From positions 1 through 28,088 of the forward strand of contig NZ_JBGGGR010000054.1 of the NCBI RefSeq assembly GCF_041276565.1: DNA of 28,088 nt, given 5' to 3'. This document shows, piece after piece, positions 1-7,831 of this stretch. The translations under genes were made by a program, and so were the position numbers. The stretch's first letter is position 1, and each line of letters starts with the position of its first letter. The notes below the pieces were generated by a model, which saw only the letters and a list, made by a program, of their open reading frames with translations, made no database searches and was not told where the DNA came from. Source of the DNA: Phytoplasma sp041276565. Its GTDB lineage: Bacteria > Bacillota_I > Bacilli_A > Acholeplasmatales > Acholeplasmataceae.

Positions 1-432
1 TATTTTCATTGGGTTTAGTGAAGAAATCTATTATAAAATCAAATTTTATATTTTTTTTTGAAAAAACTAAAGAAAGATTTTCGATAAAAAGAACTTTTTT
101 TTCATAAAAAAAAGAACCGGTAAATAATTCTTGACTCACTTGTTCCGCTAAACTTTCTTCCACCACTACCACATTTTGAAGAAATAATATTTTTTTCTCT
201 TCATCAAAAAAATATTTTTTTCTAAATGAGGTCGATTTTGAATGATAAAAGGTGGTTCAGATGTTTTTTTTACTAAATCTTCTATTTTCGGAACATCCGC
301 ATAATTTAAATAAAGCACTTTTAAAAAAATATTATAATTAGTCTTTTGGGTAAACAAATAAATTTTAAAATTAGTTTTGTGAATTTGAAGAAAAGTAAAA
401 ATTTTTTCAATTTCAAATATTTTTTTTAGCAT
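1..432 (-). CDS. holA: DNA polymerase III delta subunit (HolA-like), 5' part, needs a -1 frameshift, cut by window edge
   Basis: Delta is the clamp-loader subunit that opens the beta sliding clamp. The first 76 codons read from ATG at 432, nine bases behind AAGGAG. That frame ends at 166. From base 205 to the window edge the -1 frame is open without a stop and carries the recognisable part. A segment beginning LAEQVSQELFTGSFF, followed by KKVLFIEN and a later FDFIIDFF, aligns by eye with the region of B. subtilis YqeN that reads FPFMGERRLVIVKN. Upstream, KIYLFTQKTNYNIF may be the degenerate first strand and P-loop-like turn of the delta fold. The shift lies in an A7-T-A-T7 tract. It could be an indel (pseudogene or sequencing error) or recoding. 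Identity is moderate by eye, the 3' part is missing, and the first 70 residues are poorly conserved. Confidence 0.55.
205..220 (-). promoter_or_regulatory. Two overlapping slippery heptamers at the holA frame junction
   Basis: Read on the minus strand in the frame of the ATG at 432, the codons are GAA AAA AAT ATT TTT TTG. They contain A AAA AAT (220-214) and T TTT TTG (211-205), both in the X XXY YYZ register. A -1 slip at the second makes the next codon GAT at 205, exactly the frame that stays open. A homopolymer indel explains the same picture. Confidence 0.35.
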
Positions 433-435
433 TTT

Positions 436-576
436 TTAAAACTCCTTATTTTTTTTCATTTGACTTTTTTTTATTCTTAATCCAATAAAAAAAGTTAAAC
501 TATTTATTTTTTTTAATAAATAATTTGACTTTAAATTGGGACTTCCTAAAAGTACCATTTTGATGGTTTGGTTCAT
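436..576 (-). CDS. Small hypothetical ORF (46 aa) just upstream of holA
   Basis: An open frame of 46 codons starts at ATG 576, begins MNQTIKMVLLGSPNLK and ends MKKNKEF. A strong Shine-Dalgarno (GGGAGGT, 583-577) touches the ATG, which is too close for normal initiation. The internal ATG at 558 would be about 18 bases away. The stop at 438-436 lies three bases before the holA-like ATG, and the last codons contain the AAGGAG that serves the next gene, so the two would be translationally coupled. No family recognised. It could also be the decayed C-terminal end of a longer upstream gene such as the ComEC often found before holA; that is a guess from gene order only. Confidence 0.3.
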   Translation of the reverse strand: MNQTIKMVLLGSPNLKSNYLLKKINSLTFFIGLRIKKSQMKKNKEF

Positions 577-1110
577 ACCTCCCTATGTTTTACTAAAACA
601 TACTTTCCAAAAACTTTTTTTATCTTTTATTTTCTATCTTATTTATTTAATTTAAGATAATAATCTTTTACACTTAGGTTAGAAATTATTTATTTTTTTC
701 AATTTGCAACTTTAAAATTTGAATATTTCAATTCTTTTCTTTAATATCGCTATTAATGTAAATGTAATTTCTTTTTTATTTTCTTTTGGTAATTTTGTAT
801 TAAAACTAATTACGAAAATAATAAAAAAATAAAATTTGAAATCAATTTTTAAAAATTATACTTCAACAAAATAGTTCAAACCATTAACAAAATTTCTATT
901 TGTTTAAAACTTTTGTATTTTTTGATAATTTATTTTTGTATATAAATATAGCTATATTGTAGATAATTATTTGATGTTATAAATTTCTTACATATAAATA
1001 ACACTTAATTAAAATAATATGATATTATATTTTTAAGAAAAAATAGATGTTTTTCTTAAATTTTTTGTGATAACTAGTTAAATATAATATTTGTTTTTTC
1101 TAAATAATAC
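577..1110. other. AT-rich intergenic region, nothing recognised
   Basis: No open frame with a believable start, no tRNA-like cloverleaf and no clear terminator. Long A and T runs throughout. Divergent promoters for the holA operon (minus) and the secreted-protein region (plus) must lie here, but I cannot place them. Confidence 0.5.
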
Positions 1111-1124
1111 AAAGGAGATTAAAG

Positions 1125-1229
1125 ATTGATGATATAAAAAGATTATTATTTTTATTTGCAATAGTATTAATTTAAATGAAAAATTTTTCTTATGATATCA
1201 ATTATGAAAAACAAATAATTATTAATTAA
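1125..1229 (+). pseudogene. Remnant of a small leader-peptide (secreted-protein-like) ORF
   Basis: A good Shine-Dalgarno, AAAGGAG (1111-1117), is followed after seven bases by ATT at 1125. The frame reads IDDIKRLLFLFAIVLI, a short hydrophobic leader-like stretch, and hits TAA at 1173-1175. The same frame restarts at once with ATG (1176) and reads MKNFSYDINYEKQIIIN before the next stop. This looks like a small exported peptide gene inactivated by a nonsense change. The absence of an ATG behind the ribosome site could be decay or a non-AUG start. It precedes an intact secreted protein gene, as in phytoplasma effector clusters. Confidence 0.3.
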
Positions 1230-1328
1230 TATTTTATAAAATATAACTAAAAATATAAAAAATAAGAAAATATACTATAAATTTGGAAGAACATAATACA
1301 AAAAAAATTAAAATAAGGGGTAATAATA

Positions 1329-1655
1329 ATGCTTAAATTAAGAAATATGAATTTTTTATTTTTTTGTTATTTATTTTTAATGCTTTTGGTTATTTTTAGT
1401 AGTAATAATTTAATGGCGATGCCTCGTAAAGGAGATACTAACAAAGGCAAAAAAATAGTTGATGCAAACGAAAGAGAAGTAACGAAAGAAGAAATGAATG
1501 AATTTATAAGTGAATTAGATAAACTTTCTACAGAAGATAGAAACAAGATTTTAGCTATGTTATCAAATCCTGAAATGGTTAAAAGTTTAATGGAAAAAGC
1601 GAAAACAGAAGACAGAGCATCTTCTTCTAAAACGAAAGAAGATAAAAAAAAATAA
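1329..1655 (+). CDS. SVM-type signal peptide secreted protein (candidate effector), 108 aa
   Basis: The N-terminus, beginning MLKLRNMNFLFF and ending SSNNLMA, is the basic-hydrophobic-ITNNNxLMA style leader of phytoplasma sequence-variable mosaic (SVM) proteins. Predicted cleavage is after Ala30. The mature protein is about 78 residues, beginning MPRKGDTNKGKK, highly charged, cysteine-free and helical: an EVTKEEMNEFISELDKL helix, then LSTEDRNKILAMLSNPEMV, then a Lys/Ser-rich tail ending KTKEDKKK that could act as a basic localisation signal. The start is ATG preceded by AAGGGG (1315-1320). A strong terminator follows 45 bases after the stop, so it is a single-gene transcript. Such proteins leave the cell by Sec and act in plant or insect hosts. 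Size and helix content recall the SAP11-like class, but I cannot assign it to a named effector. Confidence 0.8.
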   Translation: MLKLRNMNFLFFCYLFLMLLVIFSSNNLMAMPRKGDTNKGKKIVDANEREVTKEEMNEFISELDKLSTEDRNKILAMLSNPEMVKSLMEKAKTEDRASSSKTKEDKKK

Positions 1656-1700
1656 TATTGATTTGATATCAACTAATTATAATGATGATTTTTAGATTAG

Positions 1701-1751
1701 TTAATCATTAAAAAAGAACTTCATGTATTGAGGTTCTTTTTTAATGATTAA
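1701..1751 (+). terminator. Rho-independent terminator of the SVM-protein gene
   Basis: A 19-base perfect stem (1701-1719 with 1733-1751) contains A6/T6 blocks around GAAC/GTTC and a 13-base loop. The U-rich half is within the stem, so it should work in both directions. It lies directly after the secreted-protein stop codon. Confidence 0.85.
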
Positions 1752-1864
1752 AATTATTATTTATTTAAAATCATATTATTTTGTAATAATTATTTATTGA
1801 AAAAGTTTTTGAATTATTTAAATGAAATATCTTTTGGTGTTATCTATATGTGATGATTTCGGGG

Positions 1865-1884
1865 TCTGCCCCAAAAAGCGGCAC
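1865..1884 (+). repeat. IS3/IS150-end-like fragment
   Basis: An isolated GC-rich patch containing CTGCCCCAAAAAG followed by CGGCAC resembles the 27-base repeats at 8092 and 13989 (CTGCCCCAATAAAGTGGTAC) and the general TGTACTGNCCCC style of IS150-group ends. One gap and several mismatches are needed. No transposase lies beside it, so it is at best a scar. Confidence 0.3.
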
Positions 1885-2085
1885 TTAAAAAGAAACAATA
1901 ATTAAAAATTAGTATATATTCATCCTCCTATTATTTTTGAATAATTGTTAAAATTTGATATTTTTTTAAAGTTTTTTATGATTCAATATTTTCTTGTGAG
2001 ACAATAATATTTAAAACAAATCTTTTTAATTATTTTTTTTTAAAATTTAATTTAAATTTTTTATTTTCTTTATGCTTTTTCTTTT

Positions 2086-2162
2086 TTTATTTTTTTGTGT
2101 TAATATAAAAGTAATAAATATTTTTGTTCAAAGTTTTTATGAATTAAAACTTTTTTCTTTAA
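2086..2162 (+). repeat. Direct repeat copy 1 of the upstream region of the Panacea-domain gene
   Basis: Matches 2356-2430 over about 75 bases with few differences. Shared blocks include ATAAAAGTAATAAATA, GGTTCAA/TGTTCAA and TTTTTATGAATTAAAAC. The copy is followed not by a gene but by T-rich low-complexity sequence with a smaller tandem duplication of TTCTTTATAATTTCTTTT near 2223-2260. Confidence 0.7.
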
Positions 2163-2355
2163 AAGTATCAAAAAGATGGTTCAAACCCCTTTTTTTAAAA
2201 AAATGTAAATGTAAATGTTCTTTTCTTTTCTTTATAATTTCTTTTCTTTATAATTTCTTTTCTTTTTGGTTCTTTTTCTTTTCTTTATGCCTTTCTTTTT
2301 CTTTTAAAAATTTTAAAAAAAATAAAAAAATTTATTTTTTATTTTTTGTTTACAA

Positions 2356-2430
2356 TTTATTTTTTTATGTTATGATAAAAGTAATAAATAGTTTGGTTCA
2401 ATTTTTATGAATTAAAACTTGTTTCTTTAA
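2356..2430 (+). repeat. Direct repeat copy 2, ending at the ribosome site of the Panacea-domain gene
   Basis: Second copy of the ~75-base repeat. It ends immediately before AGGAG (2431-2435) and ATG at 2442, so it forms the promoter/leader region of that gene. The first copy 270 bases upstream probably marks a duplicated gene start whose coding part was lost. Confidence 0.7.
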
Positions 2431-2441
2431 GGAGAATTTAA

Positions 2442-2798
2442 ATGAAACAAAAATTAAATAGTGAAATTAACATTTTTGATATCGCTAACTATATTATTGA
2501 AAATTTTTCTGAAAAATATGAAATAACACATATGAAATTTCAAAAGTTAATTTTTTATATTTATTCAAAATATTTAATACAGCATAATAAACTTTTATTT
2601 AACACAGTAATTGAAGCTTGGAATTATGGACCATTTTTTCCAGAATTATATTTAATGTTGAAACAAAATAGAAATCAAATTATTAAAAACGTTATTCCGC
2701 AAGAAATTAATTCTAAATTAAACACTCAACATATTGAAATAATAGAATATGTGCTAGAAAAATATGGCAAAATGAATTTTTTTTGTTATAGTTTTTAA
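2442..2798 (+). CDS. Panacea (DUF4065, SocA/GepA-like) domain protein, truncated by frameshift
   Basis: Panacea domains occur in phage-associated GepA-type proteins and as antitoxin components of toxin-antitoxin pairs. The motifs are in order: DIANYIIE near residue 12, ITHMKFQKLIFYIYSKYLI (residues 29-47), then a hydrophobic stretch and IEAWNYGPFFPELY (residues 60-73). These correspond to the family pattern I-T-x-LKLQKLLYY and IEAW-x-YGPV-x-P-x-Y. The frame ends MNFFCYSF soon after VLEKYGKM, where the family normally continues. The end follows a T8 run (2777-2784); dropping one T joins it to the open frame at 2776-3153. Strong ribosome site AGGAG at 2431. No partner toxin is recognised unless it is the fused C-terminal part. 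Confidence 0.65.
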   Translation: MKQKLNSEINIFDIANYIIENFSEKYEITHMKFQKLIFYIYSKYLIQHNKLLFNTVIEAWNYGPFFPELYLMLKQNRNQIIKNVIPQEINSKLNTQHIEIIEYVLEKYGKMNFFCYSF

Positions 2799-3153
2799 AA
2801 AGAACACGAAAAATACAATTTCAATTATTCATTACAGTTTAAATCAAAAGGTAAACAAAGGGATTAATTTAAATAAATTAAAGAATATACTTTATAAATT
2901 AGATAGTAAATTTATAGGAAAAACAGTAAAAGACGTTTTAAAAATGGAATATGTAAATATTTTTTCTGATGAAAACACAATTCTCAAAGTTTTTGATCCT
3001 AGTATTATTAATGTTACAGGAGTAAATATAATAAAATTGCCATTAGATCAAAAAGAAATAATATTTTGTATTATTGAAAATAATTATTTTTATATTATTG
3101 ATTATGATCCAGGACATGAAGCTTTTAAATCTAAACAAAAAAATGAAAAATAG
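2776..3153 (+). pseudogene. Out-of-frame 3' part of the Panacea-domain gene
   Basis: The +1 frame is open from 2776 to the stop at 3153. It reads VFKKNTKNTISIIHYSLNQK, later KFIGKTVKDVLKMEYVN and a C-terminal half rich in beta-type hydrophobics (IIKLPLDQKEIIFCIIENN, then YFYIIDYDPGHEAF). An ATG at 2944 lies in this frame without a visible ribosome site, so a separate 69-residue protein is unlikely. The most economical reading is one protein of about 235 residues whose T8 tract has gained a base, or which is restored by transcript slippage. No family recognised for this part. Confidence 0.45.
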
Positions 3154-4064
3154 GTTAATTATCGAAATTCTATTTCTTAATTTTAAAATATAAAAACAAT
3201 CTGATCATTCAATTTGCTTTCTTATATAGAGGGCTATTTGTGTTGGCTTTTTTTAAAATAATTGTTGAATATAAATAATTAAACAAAAAAATAATTTATG
3301 GCCAAAAAAAAAATAAAAATTATTTATCATCTTTTTACTTCAAAATTAAAAAAAACCATTCTAAAATTAAAATCTCAACTTTAAATTAACATCAAAGATA
3401 TCAATTAATTTAATACATTATTAAACTTATATTGAAAAACCATTTTTATTTTTTCAAAATTTAAATTTATAAAATAAAAAAAAGAACAATCTTTAATTAT
3501 TTAGTGTTTTCGGAATATTTAATGTTTTATATTTTTAATTCTTCGATTGTTTTTTTTTTTTTTTTATTTTATTTCTTTTCAATTTGATAAATTCTTTTAA
3601 AAACAGTCAAATATCTTTGTTTGATGAATTAACGATTTATCAACATTGATATTTTGTATCGAACCCTCTAATGTTTAAATTAATTTTAATGATATTAATT
3701 ACATTTTTGATAATTTTTTTCATTTTTATTTTTTATCTTTTTTTTTGGTTTTAAAATATCTTGAATGTTTTGAAATTTTATATATTTTAAACCTAAAACT
3801 AACTATTATAAAAATAAAAATGGAAAAAATTAATATATTCTTATCCTTTTTAATATCGTTTTTTAAAAAATTCAAATAAAAAAAAAAAAAAACATCAATT
3901 TTAAAAACTATTATAAAATGATAATTTATATAAATTAAATAATTTAATTTCAAAAAAAATAATTAAATATTTTTTTATTCTAACACAAAAAAACAAAAAG
4001 TTATATAATATTAATTGAAATTGAAAAAATTATTTTTCAAAAATCCAAGAAAGAAAATAAAAAT
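3154..4064. other. Gene-free AT-rich spacer with long homopolymers
   Basis: No supported gene on either strand. It contains a run of 16 T (3550-3565) and a run of 15 A (3878-3892) whose flanks (GATTG...TTATT and AATAAA...CATCAA) form an imperfect inverted repeat about 310 bases apart. The open frame on the minus strand at 3726-3953 is low-complexity and has no ribosome site. Confidence 0.5.
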
Positions 4065-5561
4065 ATGATAAAAAATTATTTAAAATTAGAACAAATATTC
4101 GAAGAAATAGGAACTCTAGAAAATATTTTAAGTATTCTTAGTTGGGATGTCGCTACTAATATGCCTTTGGGTTCTTCTCAAGGACGTACACAAGAAATGA
4201 TAAATCTTAATCAAATTATTAAACAAAAAGTATTATCACCTTCAAACGAGCATCTCGAGCAACTATTAATCGAAGCAAAAAAAGAAAATGATTTTTTAAA
4301 TCCTTTTCAAAAAGCTAATTTACGTGAAATTATTAAAAGGATCGAAGATGAAAAAATAATTCCTGCTGAATTAGAAAATGATTTTTTATTAGCTACAACT
4401 GAAAGTGAAATAGCATGGAGAACCGCTAAAAAAAATAATGATTACGCATCATTCAAACCTTATTTGCAAAAAGTACTTAATTATACAAAAAAAATAGCTC
4501 ATTTGAAAGCTAAAAAAAAGGGTTTATCATTATATGATTCATTACTGGATGATTATAACCAAGGTGTTAGTTCTGCTGAAATTAAACAAAATTTTGATGT
4601 ATTAAAACAAACTTTACCTCCTTTAATCCAAAAAATTTTAAAAAATCAAAAAACTCCATCAAAAACACTCGCACTTGATATTGAACAACAAAAAGAATTG
4701 AATAAAAAAATAATGAAACAAATTGGTTTTGATTTTCAAAGAGGTCGTTTAGATGAATCGTTACATCCTTTTTGTGGTGGTACCGCTGATGATGTCCGTT
4801 TAACTACTTTTTATAATTCTAATAATTTTTTAGATAGTTTTTTAGCTACTATGCACGAAACAGGACATGGCCTTTACGAACAAAATTTACCTAATTTATA
4901 TAAAAATCAACCAGTTGGGAAAGCTTTTGATTTTGCTTTTCACGAAAGTCAATCATTATTAATGGAAAAACAAGTTGGAAAATCAAAAGAATTTTTAACA
5001 TTTCTAACTCAATTTTTACAAAAAAATATTCAGTTACCTAATCCTTCTGAGTGGAATTTTGAAAATTTATATCAACAAACACACCAAGTAAAACCTGATT
5101 TTGTTCGAATTTATTCAGATGAAGTTACTTATCCTTTGCATATCATTTTACGTTTTGAAATTGAACAAGATTTAATTAATGATAAATTATCCTTAGATGA
5201 TTTACCTAAAGTTTGGAACCAAAAAATGGAACAATATCTAGGAATTGTTCCTCCAACAGACACTTTAGGATGTTTACAAGACATTCATTGGTCTCAAGGT
5301 AGTTTTGGATATTTTCCAAGTTATTTAAATGGCGCTATTATCGCTTCTATGGTAATGGAACAAATAAAAAAAACAAACCCAGAAATTCAAAATGATTTGT
5401 TACAAGGTAATCTATCTAAATTAAACAATTATTTAAACAAAAATTTAAGAAATTATGGTTCTTTGTTTAATCATCAAGATTTATTAGCTAAAGCGACTGA
5501 TCAAACAAAAATCAATCCAGACATTTTTTTGAATTATTTAACTGATAAATATCTAAAATAA
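4065..5561 (+). CDS. Carboxypeptidase Taq family (M32) metallocarboxypeptidase, 498 aa
   Basis: A zinc exopeptidase that removes C-terminal residues from cytoplasmic peptides. The M32 signature HETGH is at residues 264-268 (two metal-binding His and the catalytic Glu), with the downstream HESQSLLMEKQ motif whose Glu supplies a third zinc ligand. DFVRIYSDEVTYPLHIILRFE and DTLGCLQDIHWSQGSFGYFPSY further along are typical of the family C-terminal half. The N-terminus (WDVATNMPLGSSQGR) also matches. Length about 500 is normal and the gene is intact. The start is ATG 4065 behind a weak AAGAAAG. It is a single plus-strand gene with its own terminator, facing cdaA. With the dpp importer and PepA it fits amino-acid supply from imported peptides. 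Confidence 0.93.
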   Translation: MIKNYLKLEQIFEEIGTLENILSILSWDVATNMPLGSSQGRTQEMINLNQIIKQKVLSPSNEHLEQLLIEAKKENDFLNPFQKANLREIIKRIEDEKIIPAELENDFLLATTESEIAWRTAKKNNDYASFKPYLQKVLNYTKKIAHLKAKKKGLSLYDSLLDDYNQGVSSAEIKQNFDVLKQTLPPLIQKILKNQKTPSKTLALDIEQQKELNKKIMKQIGFDFQRGRLDESLHPFCGGTADDVRLTTFYNSNNFLDSFLATMHETGHGLYEQNLPNLYKNQPVGKAFDFAFHESQSLLMEKQVGKSKEFLTFLTQFLQKNIQLPNPSEWNFENLYQQTHQVKPDFVRIYSDEVTYPLHIILRFEIEQDLINDKLSLDDLPKVWNQKMEQYLGIVPPTDTLGCLQDIHWSQGSFGYFPSYLNGAIIASMVMEQIKKTNPEIQNDLLQGNLSKLNNYLNKNLRNYGSLFNHQDLLAKATDQTKINPDIFLNYLTDKYLK

Positions 5562-5659
5562 TTCAAAAAAAATATTTATTCTAATATTCTAAAAATATTA
5601 TCAGAAATAAAAAAACAAAAATCAATAAAAATTAAGTTGTTTTAAATAAACAAAAAATA

Positions 5660-5700
5660 AACTAACTTAAAAATATTTTTAATTTTCTTTTAAGTTAGTT
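5660..5700. terminator. Bidirectional terminator between the carboxypeptidase gene and cdaA
   Basis: A 13-base perfect stem AACTAACTTAAAA (5660-5672) pairs with TTTTAAGTTAGTT (5688-5700). A T-run follows on the plus side. It sits between convergent stop codons. Confidence 0.75.
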
Positions 5701-5735
5701 GAATTATTTTTTTTAAAAAAATCTAAAAATAGAAT

Positions 5736-6506
5736 TTATAAAATAAAAGCTTCTAAATATTCAGTAATTTGATTAATATCTTTCATTTTTAATAAAATAC
5801 CTTCTAAAGCGATAGAAATATTGCCTGTTTCTTCTGAAACCACAATTGTCATACTATCAGTTATTTCGCTTATTCCTAAAGCAGCACGATGTCTAGAACC
5901 TGTTGTTTTCTTAAAATGTTGTTTATCCGACAACATAAAATAAGCTCCAGCGGATAAAATTTTATTTCCTCTGATAATAACAGCTCCATCATGTAAAGGA
6001 GTATTTGGAATAAAAATATTAATTAACAATTCTTTAGTAATATTGCCATCGATTAAAATAGATTTTTTAGCGAATTGTTGTAAAGAATTATTTTTTTCAA
6101 TTGTGATCAAAGCTCCAATTTTTTTTTCGGACATTTCAATCACGGCTTCTAAAATTTGTTGATGAGTATTAATGCTTCCAGCGATAAATAGTTTATTTTT
6201 TCCCCAAAAATTTAAATTTTGTAAATGATATCTTAAATAAGGTGCTTTTATAATTATCAGGAATAACATAAGAAAAGTCATTAACGGTGGACGAATATCG
6301 AAAGAAAACCATTGTATTCTTCCTGATAGTCCATAAGTGTTTATTACTTTTTCTATAAAAACAAAAAACACAATTATTAATATAAAAGAATAAATAATTT
6401 TTAAAAATTCATATTTACTAAAAAAAACCAAAAAAGAAATATAAGAAACAAAAAAGAAAAACAATAAAAATAATAACGTTGTAAAAATAATTTCCATTGA
6501 AAACAT
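5736..6506 (-). CDS. cdaA: Diadenylate cyclase CdaA (c-di-AMP synthase), 256 aa
   Basis: Makes the second messenger c-di-AMP from two ATP at the membrane. Three hydrophobic helices fill residues 1-90, followed by the DAC (DisA_N) domain. The catalytic DGA is at residues 173-175 within NTPLHDGAVIIRG, and the RHR motif is in GSRHRAALG at 203-211. Length matches CdaA/DacA of Firmicutes (about 270 aa) and the gene is intact. The start ATG at 6506 has AAAAGG seven bases upstream; the second ATG three codons later is less well placed. No cdaR or glmM lies beside it, unlike the usual Firmicutes operon. c-di-AMP controls potassium and osmotic balance in relatives. Confidence 0.93.
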   Translation of the reverse strand: MFSMEIIFTTLLFLLFFFFVSYISFLVFFSKYEFLKIIYSFILIIVFFVFIEKVINTYGLSGRIQWFSFDIRPPLMTFLMLFLIIIKAPYLRYHLQNLNFWGKNKLFIAGSINTHQQILEAVIEMSEKKIGALITIEKNNSLQQFAKKSILIDGNITKELLINIFIPNTPLHDGAVIIRGNKILSAGAYFMLSDKQHFKKTTGSRHRAALGISEITDSMTIVVSEETGNISIALEGILLKMKDINQITEYLEAFIL

Positions 6507-6867
6507 AAAAAAACCTTTTTACTTATTTCAAATTTTTTAAAAATTCAATTTTTATAATAATTATTTTAACAAACATATAAATGTTTTTATAATGGATATC
6601 GATTTATAAATAAAAAAATATAAAAAATATTTAATTTAATTTTTTTTGAATTATTTTATTTTTGAAATATTTTTTTATTTTTTAAAAATAATTATTATAA
6701 AAATATAATTTAAAAAAATTATAATCATTTCTGATCTAAAATAAAACAAATTCCTAAATTCATTCTAATTTTATTTATCAAATCTTTTTCTAAAATAAAA
6801 TATAAATGAATTTGAAATTTGTTATAATATATTTTTAAAATTATTCAAAATGTTTTTTTTAATTATT
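6507..6867. other. Intergenic region between rpsD and cdaA
   Basis: AT-rich, with no gene seen on either strand. It should contain the cdaA promoter and any rpsD terminator. I see several TATAAT-like strings but no convincing -35 partner and no strong hairpin. Confidence 0.4.
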
Positions 6868-7470
6868 TTATTTATTATAAAATTCTACAATCAATTGTTC
6901 TTTGATATCTGTTAAAAATTCTTTTCTAAAAGGATATCTAACATATTGACCAATTAAATTTTTTTTATCTAAACTAATATACTCTATTTTGTTATTAGTA
7001 TGATTTTCTAAAGAAGTTTGGATAATAGATAAATTTTTAGATTTTTCTTTGATAGAAATTTGTTGACCTGGTTTTAAACAATAAGAACAAATATCTACTT
7101 TTTTACCATCAACTAAAACATGACCATGAGAAATTAATTGTTTTGCTTGAGCTCTAGTTTTTGCTAGATTCAAACGATAAACAATATTATCTAGACGAGA
7201 TTCTAATAAAATTAAAAAATTTTCTCCATTGATTCCTTTTAATTTACTAGAATTATAAAAAATTCTTTTGAATTGTTTTTCTGAAATACCATAAAACAAA
7301 CGAACTTTTTGTTTTTCTTTTAATTGAAGTCCGTAATCACTTAATTTGCTTCTTTTTTTCTTAAATTTAATAAAATTATTATTTTTTCTTGCTAATTCTT
7401 TACCTGTTTCAGACAAAGAATAATCAAGACGACGTGAAACTTTCCAACTTGGATTTGTATAACGAGACAT
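6868..7470 (-). CDS. rpsD: 30S ribosomal protein S4, 200 aa
   Basis: Primary 16S rRNA-binding protein that starts assembly of the small-subunit body. Recognised by the N-terminus MSRYTNPSWKVSRRLDYSL, the GINGENFLILLESRLDNIVY segment, and the S4 RNA-binding domain (AKTRAQAKQLISHGHVLVDG). The usual zinc-type N-terminal cysteines are absent, as in many low-GC bacteria. Length 200 is standard. ATG 7470 follows AAGGGG by about 15 bases, a long spacing also seen at spx in this window. Monocistronic here, with debris upstream. Confidence 0.96.
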   Translation of the reverse strand: MSRYTNPSWKVSRRLDYSLSETGKELARKNNNFIKFKKKRSKLSDYGLQLKEKQKVRLFYGISEKQFKRIFYNSSKLKGINGENFLILLESRLDNIVYRLNLAKTRAQAKQLISHGHVLVDGKKVDICSYCLKPGQQISIKEKSKNLSIIQTSLENHTNNKIEYISLDKKNLIGQYVRYPFRKEFLTDIKEQLIVEFYNK

Positions 7471-7700
7471 TTTTGAAAATTAAAACCCCTTATTTTTATT
7501 GATATAAAAAAATAAAAAATATAACTGTGTTATATAAAAATAATCACAAATTAATAAAATATAAATTAAGAAATATTATTAATAATAAATTTTAATTTAA
7601 TATTAATAATATTTTAAACAAGATTGACTTTTTCGAAATAAATTATTAAATAATTTAATAATAACATTTAATATTATATCATTTTATAATGCATAAAATT

Positions 7701-7736
7701 AAGAGAAAAAACTATTTTTAATAATATTTTTCTCTT
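7701..7736 (-). terminator. Hairpin upstream of rpsD, possible terminator of the debris region
   Basis: AAGAGAAAAA (7701-7710) pairs with TTTTTCTCTT (7727-7736), with a 16-base AT loop. On the minus strand it would stop transcripts from the mobile debris before the rpsD promoter. U-run weak. Confidence 0.4.
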
Positions 7737-7831
7737 ATTGTTATTAAAAATGATATATATTATGAAATTATTTAGCTCAAATCATTACTTTTATTATTAG
7801 TTTTTATCATGAATCAGGTTGTTGAAATGTA

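Noticed and set aside
1367..1672. Minus-strand frame opposite the secreted-protein gene
   Set aside because: Shadow of the SVM-protein gene, which has leader, ribosome site and terminator on the plus strand.
2170..2190. GGTTCAAACCCC resembling a tRNA T-loop
   Set aside because: No matching acceptor, D or anticodon arms in the surrounding sequence, and it is part of a degenerate repeat region.
2072..2410. Plus-strand open frame of 112 codons, almost all Phe/Leu/Lys/Ser
   Set aside because: Low-complexity T-rich sequence spanning the direct repeats, with no ribosome site and no domain.
3726..3953. Minus-strand open frame of 75 codons
   Set aside because: Poly-A/T translation with no Shine-Dalgarno and no recognisable fold; lies in a gene-free spacer.
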